Of a DNA stretch of 64,000 nt, positions 7,915 through 16,378 are shown piece by piece; within the stretch, counting starts at the first letter, position 1; each line of letters starts with the position of its first letter. A program made the position numbers and the translations under genes. Where the stretch lies: contig JAIOHL010000034.1 in the NCBI GenBank assembly GCA_019913005.1, forward strand, positions 1-64,000, given 5' to 3'. This DNA comes from Anaerolineae bacterium. Lineage in GTDB: Bacteria; Chloroflexota; Anaerolineae; Aggregatilineales; J027. The notes under the pieces are model-generated. The model worked only from the letters and a program-made list of their open reading frames with translations, was not told the DNA's origin and did no database searches.

Positions 7915-8991
7915 ATGTCACGTTCCCATATCTATCCAATACTTCAAGCCCTGCTCGCGGCAGTGTTGTTTGGAGCCAGTGCCCCTATCGCCAAACTATT
8001 GTTGGGGGAAATAGAGCCGATCCCTCTCGCGGCATTTTTGTATCTGGGGAGTGGTATCGGCGTTCTATTCTTCAAAACAACATTGGGTACAAGCCAATCC
8101 GGTACGCAAATGGAAGCACGGATCCGTCAACCTGATTTAGTTTGGTTAGCCGGAGCGGTGTTGACGGGTGGGATTGCTGCTCCCATTCTGCTTCTCTTTA
8201 GTTTACGAGACACAGCAGCATCCACCGCCTCTTTACTGCTGAATTTCGAAGGCGTTGCTACAACACTCATTGCCGTGCTTATCTTCAAAGAAGCGGTTGG
8301 TAAACGGGCACTCTGGGCCATCATCTGTGTGACTTCAGCAACTATCCTGCTCTCTTGGGATACGAGCAGCGGCCAATGGAATCTATCGCTCGGAGCACTT
8401 GGTATTTTAGGCGCCTGTGTTCTTTGGGGCATTGATAATAACTTGACCCGGAATATTTCAGACAAAGACCCACTAACGATTGTACTGGTAAAGGGGTTAG
8501 GGGCGGGTTCGTTTTCGTTGGGACTGACGCTCGTTTTGCGAAATCCCTTGCCCGTCCTTCCAACCGTGTTGGGCGCATTACTCTTGGGAAGCCTCAGCTA
8601 CGGATTAAGTATTGTGCTATTTATTCGAGCGATGCGCGCCTTAGGTGCAGCACGAACTAGCGCTCTGTTTGGGACAGCCCCACTAGTGGGTGTGGCGCTC
8701 GCTTTGGTATTTTTTAGAGAAACGCCCAACTTACTCTTCTTCATTGCCCTGCCTCTCATGGTGACTGCCACGCTACTATTGTTGCGTGAACAACATAGCC
8801 ACTACCATATTCATGAAGCGATTACACACGAACACGGCCATCGCCATGATGACGGTCATCACACGCACGATCACCCAGAAATGGTGTCGCGCAAACTTTG
8901 GCATTCTCATCCCCACACCCATGAACGCTTGGCGCATAAGCATCCTCATCTCCCTGACATGCATCATCGTCATACGCATTCAGCAGAATAG
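7915..8991 (+). CDS. EamA/DMT-family transporter with His-rich C-terminal tail
   Basis: A 358-residue protein with ten predicted membrane helices in two EamA halves (starting ILQALLAAVLFGASAPIAKLLL and GALGILGACVLWGIDNNLTR). After the last helix, residues about 290-358 form a hydrophilic tail dense in His and Asp (HYHIHEAITHEHGHRHDDG, HTHDHPE, HPHTHERLAHKHPH). EamA proteins usually move small metabolites. The tail is of the kind seen in zinc, nickel and copper transporters and suggests metal sensing or export; this is an inference. AAGGAG lies rather far (17 nt) from the ATG. Confidence 0.85.
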   Translation: MSRSHIYPILQALLAAVLFGASAPIAKLLLGEIEPIPLAAFLYLGSGIGVLFFKTTLGTSQSGTQMEARIRQPDLVWLAGAVLTGGIAAPILLLFSLRDTAASTASLLLNFEGVATTLIAVLIFKEAVGKRALWAIICVTSATILLSWDTSSGQWNLSLGALGILGACVLWGIDNNLTRNISDKDPLTIVLVKGLGAGSFSLGLTLVLRNPLPVLPTVLGALLLGSLSYGLSIVLFIRAMRALGAARTSALFGTAPLVGVALALVFFRETPNLLFFIALPLMVTATLLLLREQHSHYHIHEAITHEHGHRHDDGHHTHDHPEMVSRKLWHSHPHTHERLAHKHPHLPDMHHRHTHSAE

Positions 8992-9700
8992 CACCGCCGA
9001 TTTTTTGTATACAGGACTCTTTCGATAGGTTGAAATGAATGGTGTGGTGTCATAAGCTTCAAGTAGATCGGTAAGAAATCCATAACTCAATGCGATCTGC
9101 CCCTCGAATTAGGCCAAGCTGGGTGAGCATATTTTTATTTTTTAGAACGCGGAATATTTGATGACAAAGGGGTGTACAACTTGATTTTCATGCTCAGCAG
9201 GCTCACTTGCCCCAATTACCACTAACACGTCTTCAATCACTTCCCCGATGGCAGCATCACAATGAACCAAAATGATCCCCAGCATGAGCTTACCTGCTCG
9301 GACGCGATACTCGCGTTTTCACATCGAACGCTCTGTAGTATACGCTCATCTAAGTTCTACCCAGCTAAAAAACGCATTAGGCACGTTTCTGCTTGCGTTC
9401 GATCAGCTGTAAGCGGAAGCTAAACAGCTTTGGTTGGTTTGTCTCAATTTTGCGATACACATGCTCAGCAACTAGGTCTTGCTGATGGATGGACTCATCC
9501 ATCTCTTCATGATGGTTCAGATAGTAGGCAATTACCGCATAGGCATCTACCTAGGACAAAACATCAAAACTGTTCACCACCTATTCTGATGAATCTCCCT
9601 CATGAAAGGCTGAGATAGTCGTTTCCAAGGGAACCCGAAGTGTCACGCTGTCGGAATTGCCTTACCTACAGCGTTTTTAGTGGATATAGGAAGCAAAACC
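8992..9700. other. Decayed intergenic region
   Basis: About 700 bases without an intact gene. The minus strand holds pieces resembling DUF433-type proteins and their usual partner (listed separately). The far right end carries a promoter motif for the next gene and, around 9639-9656, a fragment (AAGTGTCACGCTGTCGGAA) resembling part of the hairpin element at 37598 and 55718. Confidence 0.5.
9160..9560 (-). pseudogene. Decayed DUF433-like gene and partner remnant
   Basis: Read on the minus strand, 9554-9378 gives VDAYAVIAYYLNHHEEMDES..., ending LIERKQKRA, which looks like the C-terminal part of a DUF433-type protein. A stop codon precedes it in frame. Further on (about 9285-9150) the frame reads ILVHCDAAIGEVIEDVLVVIGASEPAEH..., reminiscent of the end of the DUF5615-like partner often found beside DUF433 genes. 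Neither has an intact start. The family assignment is from memory of sequence style and is tentative. Confidence 0.4.
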
Positions 9701-9745
9701 CGCCGAATGGCGTATTGATGGATGATTATCTCTACACAATACTAT
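9701..9745 (+). promoter_or_regulatory. Copper-regulon site S1 with candidate -10 box
   Basis: CGCCGAATGGCG (9701-9712) matches the recurring palindrome of the island. The best -10 candidate, TACTAT (9740-9745), is 27 nt downstream, slightly more than the usual 24-25. It precedes the cytochrome c/CopB operon. Confidence 0.6.
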
Positions 9746-9779
9746 AGGGAAAATGCTCAATACATTGAAGGCACACATC

Positions 9780-10331
9780 ATGACGATATTTCAGCGATTT
9801 AGTGCTGCTCTATTGCTCTTGTTCCTTGGGTTTTTTCTTGCAGCCTGTGGTAACAAGTCCGAATCCAACAACAATAATGAAAACTCATCAATACCGTCAC
9901 AAAATCCGCCTCCCGGCATGATGACTATTCCCACAGTTGAACGCCCAGTCGCCCCAACTCCGCCAGACAATGTGTTGAGTTTTTTCCCTATTCAACAAAC
10001 ATCTGGCGATGATTTTACACGAGGGAAAGATCTATATGAAGCGAATTGCGCCAGTTGTCATGGTCTCAACGGTGAGGGTCAATTACCTGATCCGCTGGGG
10101 CCAAATATGGCGCCCCCGCACAATAATGATGGACATACTTGGCATCACCCCGATCAAGTTAATTTTGAGACGGTCTGGTATGGGCGCAATATTGCCGGAG
10201 ACATGCCTGCTTTCTATGGCAAACTCAATTCAGAGGAAATTCTACTGATCTTGGCTTATATCAAAACGTGGTGGAACGAAGAAAATCTGAACATCCAATT
10301 AGACCGAACACGCACCGCAGGTCTTCAATAA
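9780..10331 (+). CDS. Cytochrome c lipoprotein
   Basis: A 183-residue exported lipoprotein. The signal peptide ends in the lipobox LAAC, followed by an Asn/Ser/Pro-rich linker ([17 protein letters not shown]). The single c-type haem site CASCH ([13 protein letters not shown]) starts the cytochrome domain, and a Met near the C-terminal part ([10 protein letters not shown]) is the likely axial ligand. It is anchored on the outer face of the membrane. Start at 9780 is preferred because it gives a standard signal peptide; an in-frame ATG at 9753 would add nine residues. It lies 13 nt before the CopB ATPase, so a redox role tied to copper export is plausible. Confidence 0.85.
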   Translation: MTIFQRFSAALLLLFLGFFLAACGNKSESNNNNENSSIPSQNPPPGMMTIPTVERPVAPTPPDNVLSFFPIQQTSGDDFTRGKDLYEANCASCHGLNGEGQLPDPLGPNMAPPHNNDGHTWHHPDQVNFETVWYGRNIAGDMPAFYGKLNSEEILLILAYIKTWWNEENLNIQLDRTRTAGLQ

Positions 10332-10344
10332 GGAAAATATACCC

Positions 10345-12453
10345 ATGCAATCATCTGACCACGAACATCACCATCAGTCTGGACATCAGTCAGACTTACA
10401 GACTTCGCACGATATACCTCATGACATGAGGACACAAGCACTAGGAGAGGGACATTCAGCAAGTCATGGCGATCACGGAGCCCACGCTGACCACACAGGT
10501 CACGAAACTATGTTTAGGAATCGTTTCTGGGTTTCACTGGCCTTGACTATTCCGGTGCTGTTGTTTAGTCCCATGATTCAAGAATGGGTTGGTTTTTCCA
10601 TATCAGAATTTAGGGGCGATGAGTTAATCTCACCTATCTTTTCCATCATCATCTTTCTCTACGGAGGTGTTCCATTTCTGCAAATGGCTCTTCCAGAGAT
10701 CAAAAACCGACAACCCGGTATGATGCTACTGATTTCTCTAGCAATTTCCGTTGCGTTTTTTTACAGTCTCGCCGCAGTGTTTTTCGACCCCGAGAGTGGG
10801 TTCTTCTGGGAAATGGCGACGCTCATTGACATTATGTTACTAGGGCACTGGCTAGAGATGCGGAGTATCCGGCAGGCATCGGGTGCCTTGCAAGAATTGG
10901 CAAAACTCATGCCTGATACTGCCGAACTAATCATGGCTGCCGGGGAAACAGAAACGGTTCCAGTCAGCAAACTTCAAACCGGTAATATGGTGCTAGTACG
11001 TCCGGGGGCAAGCATCCCTGCTGACGGGGTGGTGGAAGACGGTAAATCGGATGTCAACGAGGCCATGATTACAGGTGAATCTATGCCCGTCTCTAAGCAA
11101 ATTGGAGATAAAGTCATTGCAGGCACGATTAATGGTGACGGTAGCTTACGGATACGTGTCAATGCCATTGGGGAGCAGACGACGCTGGCGGGCATTATGC
11201 GGCTGGTTGAGCAGGCCCAACAAAGTAAGTCACGCACGCAAGTGTTAGCGGATAAAGCGGCGGGCTGGCTTTTCTACATTGCGTTAGCCGTGGCCGTATT
11301 AACCGCTGTTGCTTGGCTAATTGCCGTTGGTTTTGAGGTTGAAGTGTTGGAGCGAATTGTGACGGTGTTGGTCATCGCATGTCCCCACGCACTGGGCCTA
11401 GCTGTACCTTTGGTGGTCGCTATCAGTACCTCACTTGCAGCCCGGAACGGCGTTTTGGTCAGAGATCGCCTTGCATTCGAAGCCGTCCGTGAAGTTGATG
11501 TGATCATTTTTGACAAAACTGGCACCTTGACCAAAGGGGAGCAGGGTGTAGTAAGCATTGCAACCGTGGATGGATGGGCTGAAAATGACGCCTTAGCTGT
11601 CATCGCTGCTATTGAAGGCGATTCAGAACACATTGTTGCCCGCAGTATTCGCCAAGTGGCTGAAGAACGTCAGCTTAGGTTGCCGGAAGTCAGTAATTTT
11701 GAAGCCCTTAAGGGACGAGGGATACGCGCTACCCACAAGGGCAAAACGATTTATGCTGGTGGGCCACGCTTATTAGAAATGCTGCACATCAACCCCGTTG
11801 GAGATTTACAACGTTTCACGGATGAATCGGGCAGGAAAGGCCAAACGGTTGTTTATTTGGTGGAAGAGACCGCCATAGTAGCGGCTTTCGCACTGGCCGA
11901 TGTCATCCGACCTGAGAGCAAAATCGCAGTTGAACGTCTCCACCAAATGGGGATTGAGGTCGCAATGCTTACCGGCGATAGTCAAGCGGTTGCTAAAGCT
12001 GTTGCTGCGGAACTGAACATCGACCACTACTTTGCCGAAGTTCTCCCAGAGCATAAAGATCAAAAAGTGGCTGAGTTCCAACAACAGGGCAAGAAGGTCG
12101 TTATGGTCGGTGATGGGATCAACGATGCGCCTGCCCTCACTCGTGCCGACATCGGAATTGCAATTGGCAGCGGCACGGATGTTGCTATTGAATCAGCAGG
12201 TATCATCCTTATCCAAAGCAATCCGCTTGATGTGGTCAAAATCATTGAACTCAGTCGGGCCAGCTATCGCAAGATGATTCAGAACTTAGTGTGGGCCACA
12301 GGTTACAACATAATTGCTCTACCACTGGCGGCAGGGGTGCTTGCACCCATTGGTATATTGTTGTCTCCTGCAATTGGCGCTGTCTTTATGTCGCTGAGCA
12401 CTATTGTAGTGGCTATCAACGCCCAACTGCTGAGGCGCGTACAGCTGCCTTGA
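10345..12453 (+). CDS. copB: CopB-type P1B copper-transporting ATPase
   Basis: A 702-residue heavy-metal P-type ATPase. The N-terminus (residues 1-55) is His-rich ([28 protein letters not shown]) and has no CxxC HMA domain. The membrane metal site is CPH ([12 protein letters not shown]), the mark of P1B-3/CopB pumps, rather than the CPC of CopA. Other signatures are [13 protein letters not shown] (phosphorylated Asp), a serine-glutamate-histidine triplet in SEHIVARS for the HP motif position, and [10 protein letters not shown]. It exports copper from the cytoplasm. It is in one operon with the cytochrome c gene upstream. Confidence 0.93.
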   Translation: MQSSDHEHHHQSGHQSDLQTSHDIPHDMRTQALGEGHSASHGDHGAHADHTGHETMFRNRFWVSLALTIPVLLFSPMIQEWVGFSISEFRGDELISPIFSIIIFLYGGVPFLQMALPEIKNRQPGMMLLISLAISVAFFYSLAAVFFDPESGFFWEMATLIDIMLLGHWLEMRSIRQASGALQELAKLMPDTAELIMAAGETETVPVSKLQTGNMVLVRPGASIPADGVVEDGKSDVNEAMITGESMPVSKQIGDKVIAGTINGDGSLRIRVNAIGEQTTLAGIMRLVEQAQQSKSRTQVLADKAAGWLFYIALAVAVLTAVAWLIAVGFEVEVLERIVTVLVIACPHALGLAVPLVVAISTSLAARNGVLVRDRLAFEAVREVDVIIFDKTGTLTKGEQGVVSIATVDGWAENDALAVIAAIEGDSEHIVARSIRQVAEERQLRLPEVSNFEALKGRGIRATHKGKTIYAGGPRLLEMLHINPVGDLQRFTDESGRKGQTVVYLVEETAIVAAFALADVIRPESKIAVERLHQMGIEVAMLTGDSQAVAKAVAAELNIDHYFAEVLPEHKDQKVAEFQQQGKKVVMVGDGINDAPALTRADIGIAIGSGTDVAIESAGIILIQSNPLDVVKIIELSRASYRKMIQNLVWATGYNIIALPLAAGVLAPIGILLSPAIGAVFMSLSTIVVAINAQLLRRVQLP

Positions 12454-12501
12454 ATTGAGTTTTTCAATTGTTTACCCATAAGAAATGGGTTGAGGTGTTG
12501 A

Positions 12502-13092
12502 ATGAGTAAAAAAGCGATGGCCCATAAAAAATTGACAAAAACTGGCAAAAACAAAAGGTGGCGTAATCGTTTCTCTCCTGAAACTCTGATTACCGTCGGG
12601 ATAATTTTTGCCGCTGTTGCTATTTTTGCTGCCTTTATCATCAGCAGTCAAGGTGGTGATTCATCTGGTTACGATCCAAGCATCCCTGATGAAAGTATTG
12701 GCATTGATGTTCTGACTTCTCCTCACATTGAACCTGATGAAGTGCCTTCCGGTTATAACTCGAATCCACCGACATCAGGTGAACATTATGTTCAGTCTGC
12801 ACCTTGGGGTGTTTATGCAGAAACCCTCCCAGACCAAACCCTGATTCATAATCTTGAACACGGCGGCATTTGGATTTCGTATCGAGATAAGAATGATAAA
12901 GATACTGTCAAAGCGTTAGAAGACATCGCCAAAAAGTACGATTCTCATCTTATTGTTACGTATCGCCCTGAAAATGATAGCCCAATCATCGTAACTGCAT
13001 GGGGACGGTTACTGAAATTAAATGAGGTAAATAAAGGGCAAATTGTCAATTTTATTGCCCGGTATCGCTTCAAAGGCCCGGAGAGTGCCTAA
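12502..13092 (+). CDS. DUF3105 membrane-anchored protein
   Basis: A 196-residue protein with a basic N-terminus, one transmembrane anchor (TVGIIFAAVAIFAAFIISS) and an extracytoplasmic DUF3105 domain. The conserved texts YNSNPPTSGEHY, WGVY and LIHNLEHGGIWISY are all present and contain the His residues typical of the family. DUF3105 proteins recur near copper and thiol genes, but no activity has been established. It follows CopB by 48 nt and a DUF2085 gene starts 1 nt after it, so these form an operon. Confidence 0.83.
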   Translation: MSKKAMAHKKLTKTGKNKRWRNRFSPETLITVGIIFAAVAIFAAFIISSQGGDSSGYDPSIPDESIGIDVLTSPHIEPDEVPSGYNSNPPTSGEHYVQSAPWGVYAETLPDQTLIHNLEHGGIWISYRDKNDKDTVKALEDIAKKYDSHLIVTYRPENDSPIIVTAWGRLLKLNEVNKGQIVNFIARYRFKGPESA

Positions 13093-13093
13093 A

Positions 13094-13942
13094 ATGACTA
13101 CTATATCGCTTCCCCATTCACGATTACCTCGTAGTGTCTATGTTTCGCGGAGTATCGCTCGACATTGGTTGGCGATTTTTCTTGTCCTCTTTGGGGTATT
13201 TAACTTCCTGCCCTTTCTAGCGCCCGTTTTTATGCGACTAGATTGGAAGCCTGCTGGCAATGCTATCTATACTCTGTATTCGCCGCTGTGCCATCAAATG
13301 GCTCAACGTTCTTTTTTCTTCTTCGGGTCACAGGTGATGTATAACGCGGATGAATTGCCAGTAGAGCTTAATGGCAACCAAGCATCCGATACTTGGACCC
13401 TACGCCGTTTTCGAGGAAATGAAGAGGTGGGTTGGAAAGTCGCATGGTCAGATCGAATGGTCTACTTGTATGGCGGTGTTTGGCTAGCCGCCATAGCCTA
13501 TGCGTTTTTAACCCGTAATCGCCGAATAAAACCCATTTCTCTTTGGCTTTTTGCGTTGCTCCTTTTGCCAATCCTTGTAGACGGTGCAACGCATTTTATT
13601 AGTGATCTGGATGGTTTAACAAACGGCTTTCGTTATGATAATGCTTGGCTGGCTACTTTAACAGGTCATCTACTACCCGACAGCTTTTATGTAGGGGATA
13701 CCCTTGGATCCTTTAACTCGTTGATGCGCTTGATAACGGGTCTTTTGGTGGGAATTGCAGGCATGTGGCTGGCTTTACCTTACATAGACAGTCAAATGCG
13801 GGAAGTAGATAGAAGTTTGTCTGGGAAACTCCAGCAGTGGCAGGAAAATCAATGGCGACTTGCTAAGGAATTGACCTCAGTAATAGAGGGGCACAGTTTA
13901 CCCAATGAGCAAGAGGTTGGTTATGCAGGTAACCAGACATGA
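13094..13942 (+). CDS. DUF2085 multi-span membrane protein
   Basis: A 282-residue membrane protein with about five helices. The DUF2085 signature is YTLYSPLCHQMAQRSFFFFG near residue 60; its CHQ residues are the conserved core of this family. A soluble stretch with RYDNAWLATLTGHLLPDSFY follows, and the C-terminus is cytoplasmic and charged. The start at 13094 directly follows the stop of the DUF3105 gene. A longer frame from 13043 overlaps that gene and is unlikely. The function is unknown; the family co-occurs with metal and quinone-linked redox genes. Confidence 0.8.
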   Translation: MTTISLPHSRLPRSVYVSRSIARHWLAIFLVLFGVFNFLPFLAPVFMRLDWKPAGNAIYTLYSPLCHQMAQRSFFFFGSQVMYNADELPVELNGNQASDTWTLRRFRGNEEVGWKVAWSDRMVYLYGGVWLAAIAYAFLTRNRRIKPISLWLFALLLLPILVDGATHFISDLDGLTNGFRYDNAWLATLTGHLLPDSFYVGDTLGSFNSLMRLITGLLVGIAGMWLALPYIDSQMREVDRSLSGKLQQWQENQWRLAKELTSVIEGHSLPNEQEVGYAGNQT

Positions 13943-14139
13943 TGCACCTGCACGGGTCGGGAAAATTTAAAAAAGATGGCCCCATATGGCCGGGGATACT
14001 GGTACTCACAATTACGATCATGATGGTGATTGGCGCATTTATCAGGATTGGGTGGCTAGCCTTGGCGCCTTTTGGGTTTGCAGCATTTCTGCTTTTCACA
14101 GCCCTTTGGTTGATGCGAGTTTCTGACCGCCGCGACTAG
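13939..14139 (+). CDS. Small two-helix membrane protein
   Basis: A 66-residue protein starting within the stop codon of the DUF2085 gene (ATGA, 13939-13942). It has a short charged start (MMHLHGSGKFKKDG) and two hydrophobic helices (ILVLTITIMMVIGAFI and LALAPFGFAAFLLFTALWLM), ending in RVSDRRD. No family is recognised. Tight translational coupling suggests that it works with the DUF2085 protein. Confidence 0.65.
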   Translation: MMHLHGSGKFKKDGPIWPGILVLTITIMMVIGAFIRIGWLALAPFGFAAFLLFTALWLMRVSDRRD

Positions 14140-14170
14140 CCAATAATCGAATAAAGTCCGCGTTTTCCAC

Positions 14171-14407
14171 TCAATCAATATCCCCAAATTGGTGATACCA
14201 TAACTGCCCTACAAAGTATCCCAAGACTCCAGCCAAAAGTCCCGTTAACCAGTGTAAAGGATGGGGTCTGGTGTTAATCACCATTTCCGCAACTATATAA
14301 CCTATCAGCCCTAGTCCTCCAATCCATGCGTAAACTACTAGAGGCCAATCTTTTTGTTTGTGACGGGACTTTGACCCTGCCATACTTGGTTTTTTACTCT
14401 TGCTCAT
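14171..14407 (-). CDS. Small two-helix membrane protein, unknown
   Basis: A 78-residue protein with a very basic N-terminus (MSKSKKPSMAGSKSRHKQKD) and two hydrophobic segments (LVVYAWIGGLGLIGYIVAEMV and WLTGLLAGVLGYFVGQLWY). It lies 21 nt after the Met-rich secreted protein on the same strand and is probably co-transcribed with it from the motif-bearing promoter at 14785. No family is recognised. Confidence 0.62.
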   Translation of the reverse strand: MSKSKKPSMAGSKSRHKQKDWPLVVYAWIGGLGLIGYIVAEMVINTRPHPLHWLTGLLAGVLGYFVGQLWYHQFGDID

Positions 14408-14428
14408 GATAACCCTGCCATTTTGGTA

Positions 14429-14680
14429 TTAGTGCCCCATATCATCCATATTATCCCCATCTGGGGTTTGAGGAGTGAGGACACTAGTTTGGTCTAGACC
14501 ATGCTCCATGCTTGGGGTTGCATTTGGAGTCATCGTCATTTCGTCCTCTTGCATATCGTCTGACATTCCTGGCATTGAGCGCATAGGGTCGGTAGAGGTA
14601 TCTTGGGTATCACCAAAAGCGTAAGTCAGGGCGACTATCCCAACTAAAATGAATACAAAAACAATGATGTTTTTCCGCAT
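14429..14680 (-). CDS. Small exported Met-rich protein
   Basis: An 83-residue protein with an N-terminal signal or anchor (KNIIVFVFILVGIVALTYAFG), then a soluble region with repeated Met-containing pieces (MRSMPGMSDDMQEDEMTMT, MEHGLDQ, DNMDDMGH). Such Met/Asp/His patterns bind Cu(I) in periplasmic copper proteins; binding here is an inference. AAGGGGGATAAAG precedes the ATG. A copy of the island's promoter motif with a TACACT -10 box lies upstream, which supports membership of the copper regulon. Confidence 0.7.
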   Translation of the reverse strand: MRKNIIVFVFILVGIVALTYAFGDTQDTSTDPMRSMPGMSDDMQEDEMTMTPNATPSMEHGLDQTSVLTPQTPDGDNMDDMGH

Positions 14681-14699
14681 GGTTCTTTATCCCCCTTAA

Positions 14700-15001
14700 T
14701 TACTGCGAGGTCTACGATGTAGGAAAAAAGACAGTTTTGTTCGCAGTCTGTCCAGTGTAATAAATTTTGTCAGTCCAACATATACGCCAAATAGCGTGTT
14801 TTTGGTATACATGGAGTATTCAAAACACGAGTAATGAGAAGGTAGTTCTTGGGGCGACTATGCTTAACCTTACATACCCTAGACATGGTTGAATTTTTCA
14901 ACGATTAGAATAGGTGATGTCAACAGGGAAGCAAAACTTGTTGATTTAGCCTGTGGTTAGACTAGCTAGGATTGCATGAGATCAAAACAAACTGAGCCGG
15001 G
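14700..15001. other. Intergenic region between two minus-strand operons
   Basis: About 300 bases with no gene. Its left part is the promoter of the Met-rich gene (site S2). The right part leads into the terminator hairpin of the long copper operon. Confidence 0.6.
14754..14796 (-). promoter_or_regulatory. Copper-regulon site S2 with -10 box
   Basis: On the minus strand CGCTATTTGGCG (14785-14796) is followed after 25 nt by TACACT (14754-14759). It precedes the small Met-rich secreted protein gene starting at 14680. Confidence 0.75.
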
Positions 15002-15059
15002 GAGTTCAGGGATTAGCCTCGAACAACTTAACAGTGTTCGCAAAATAATCCCCGAACTC
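15002..15059 (-). terminator. Two-tiered hairpin terminating the long copper operon
   Basis: GAGTTCAGGGATTA (15002-15015) pairs with TAATCCCCGAACTC (15046-15059) with one mismatch. Inside it CGAACA pairs with TGTTCG. On the minus strand the stem is followed by a T-rich run (GTTTGTTTTG). It lies just after the stop of the methyltransferase gene. Confidence 0.6.
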
Positions 15060-15072
15060 GCATTGCCCAAAG

Positions 15073-15756
15073 CTAATGACTATCTATCTTGATTATTGGG
15101 GATGGCTCCTTCACTTGCACCCGTTTGAAATGAGGGAAGAAAGCAGGGGTAGTTGCCGCGTATGTGGCATATTCATTGGGAAACTGGACAAGAGCCTCTT
15201 GTTCTTCCCTATGAGCTAACCTGATATACATCACCACCAAAATTGGGAACATAATCAAGGTCAATAGAGTAGGCCATTGAGCCAGAAAGCCTAGCATGAT
15301 GATTACGAAACCCACATATTGCGGATGGCGTACAAAGGTATAGGGACCAGAAATGGCAAGTTGGCCTCTTACCTGAGCCTGATATAGAACCGTCCAAGAA
15401 CGAGCCAGCAAGACAAAGCCCGCGAGGATCAAAATACTGCTCAAGATGTGGAGGAAGCCAAAATGAGGATCACCCTTCATCCCTAAGAGGGTTTCCCAAA
15501 GATGACCCGCGTTATGTGAAAACACATCAATGTCAGGATAGCGGCGGGCCAACCAGCCTGAGAGTAGGTAAATTGTCAAAGGGAAACCATACATCTCGGT
15601 GAAGAGCGCCACAATAAAGGCTGTGAAAGCTCCAAACGAGCGCCAATCACGTCTCGTGCGTGGTCGTGTGAAACTGAAGGCGAAGATGATGAAGACTGCC
15701 GCATTGATGACGACCAGTGCCCATAGGCCATAGGCAGGTGAATCTGAGTATTCCAT
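15073..15756 (-). CDS. ICMT/PEMT-like membrane methyltransferase
   Basis: A 227-residue membrane protein of about five helices. The C-terminal part carries the isoprenylcysteine-carboxyl-methyltransferase/PEMT signature GPYTFVRHPQYVGFV with a downstream acidic pair (HREEQEAL), the SAM-binding elements of this fold. The acceptor is unknown. It is the last gene of the copper operon, 12 nt after the DUF2933 gene. Similar genes are often found at the end of copper-resistance clusters, but the reaction there has not been defined. Confidence 0.8.
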   Translation of the reverse strand: MEYSDSPAYGLWALVVINAAVFIIFAFSFTRPRTRRDWRSFGAFTAFIVALFTEMYGFPLTIYLLSGWLARRYPDIDVFSHNAGHLWETLLGMKGDPHFGFLHILSSILILAGFVLLARSWTVLYQAQVRGQLAISGPYTFVRHPQYVGFVIIMLGFLAQWPTLLTLIMFPILVVMYIRLAHREEQEALVQFPNEYATYAATTPAFFPHFKRVQVKEPSPIIKIDSH

Positions 15757-15768
15757 CGCTAATCTCCT

Positions 15769-15987
15769 TTAATGTTTATGTTGTCCACCATGATTCCCAT
15801 GCCCGCCGTGCATAAACAAATGCATCACAAGGCATAAGGCCACGAGACCATAAGGCAGGACACCCAAAACATGGGCGGTGTGTTCTGTGGCTAGAAAGAA
15901 GGCAGCAATCGCCAAGAACACCACTAGAGCAAAACCAGATTTTGAGTGCAACAACTGCCCGATGATTGATGAATCTTTGTTAGTCAC
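15769..15987 (-). CDS. DUF2933 small membrane protein
   Basis: A 72-residue protein with two helices (GFALVVFLAIAAFFLATEHTAHVLG and LVALCLVMHLFMH) and a Gly/His-rich tail (HGGHGNHGGQHKH). DUF2933 proteins are small, His-tailed and common in heavy-metal operons. The tail is suited to binding copper or zinc. It lies 10 nt after the cupredoxin gene in the same operon. Confidence 0.85.
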   Translation of the reverse strand: MTNKDSSIIGQLLHSKSGFALVVFLAIAAFFLATEHTAHVLGVLPYGLVALCLVMHLFMHGGHGNHGGQHKH

Positions 15988-15997
15988 GAGGCTCTCC

Positions 15998-16378
15998 TTA
16001 TTCCACCACTAACTTGCCACGAAACATACCCATTTGACAGCTAAACTCGTATTCACCTGCTTTTTCCGGTAGAAATTCAATCGTCACCGTTTCACCAGTG
16101 GGCAGCTTGGCACTTTTGCCAAAGTCATTAAAAATGACCATTTCCGAGCAGGCAGCAGTTTCTTCACGCCGAAAGTACAGACGAACGGGCTTGTCATGCT
16201 GTACGACGATGACATCGGGGGTATAGCCACCTTTGACCAGCACCATTGCTTCTTGATAGCCGTTGGATGCGAGCGCCGCACGGGTGCCACTTCGCCGAGG
16301 CCCCCAGAAGAACAGCGCAATTCCGAGATTGATCGCTATTCCTCCTAAAATGATGAAAATATCTCCTAGAGTTGTCAT
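15998..16378 (-). CDS. Membrane-anchored cupredoxin
   Basis: A 126-residue protein with one N-terminal helix ([20 protein letters not shown]) and a cupredoxin domain. Typical texts are [29 protein letters not shown] and the C-terminal loop [12 protein letters not shown]. It has two Cys and Met residues placed as in copper-binding domains that follow CopA. The start at 16378 overlaps the CopA stop codon (ATGA, 16375-16378) and has a GGAGAAATTAGC ribosome site; a longer start at 16402 is less likely. It probably accepts or delivers copper at the outer membrane face next to CopA. Confidence 0.85.
   Translation of the reverse strand: MTTLGDIFIILGGIAINLGIALFFWGPRRSGTRAALASNGYQEAMVLVKGGYTPDVIVVQHDKPVRLYFRREETAACSEMVIFNDFGKSAKLPTGETVTIEFLPEKAGEYEFSCQMGMFRGKLVVE

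Noticed and set aside
7748-8014. An 88-codon frame running into the EamA gene
   Set aside because: Out of frame with the transporter, no ribosome site, no similarity.
9430-9618. A 62-codon plus-strand frame
   Set aside because: It is antisense to the DUF433-like remnant and has no gene-like features.
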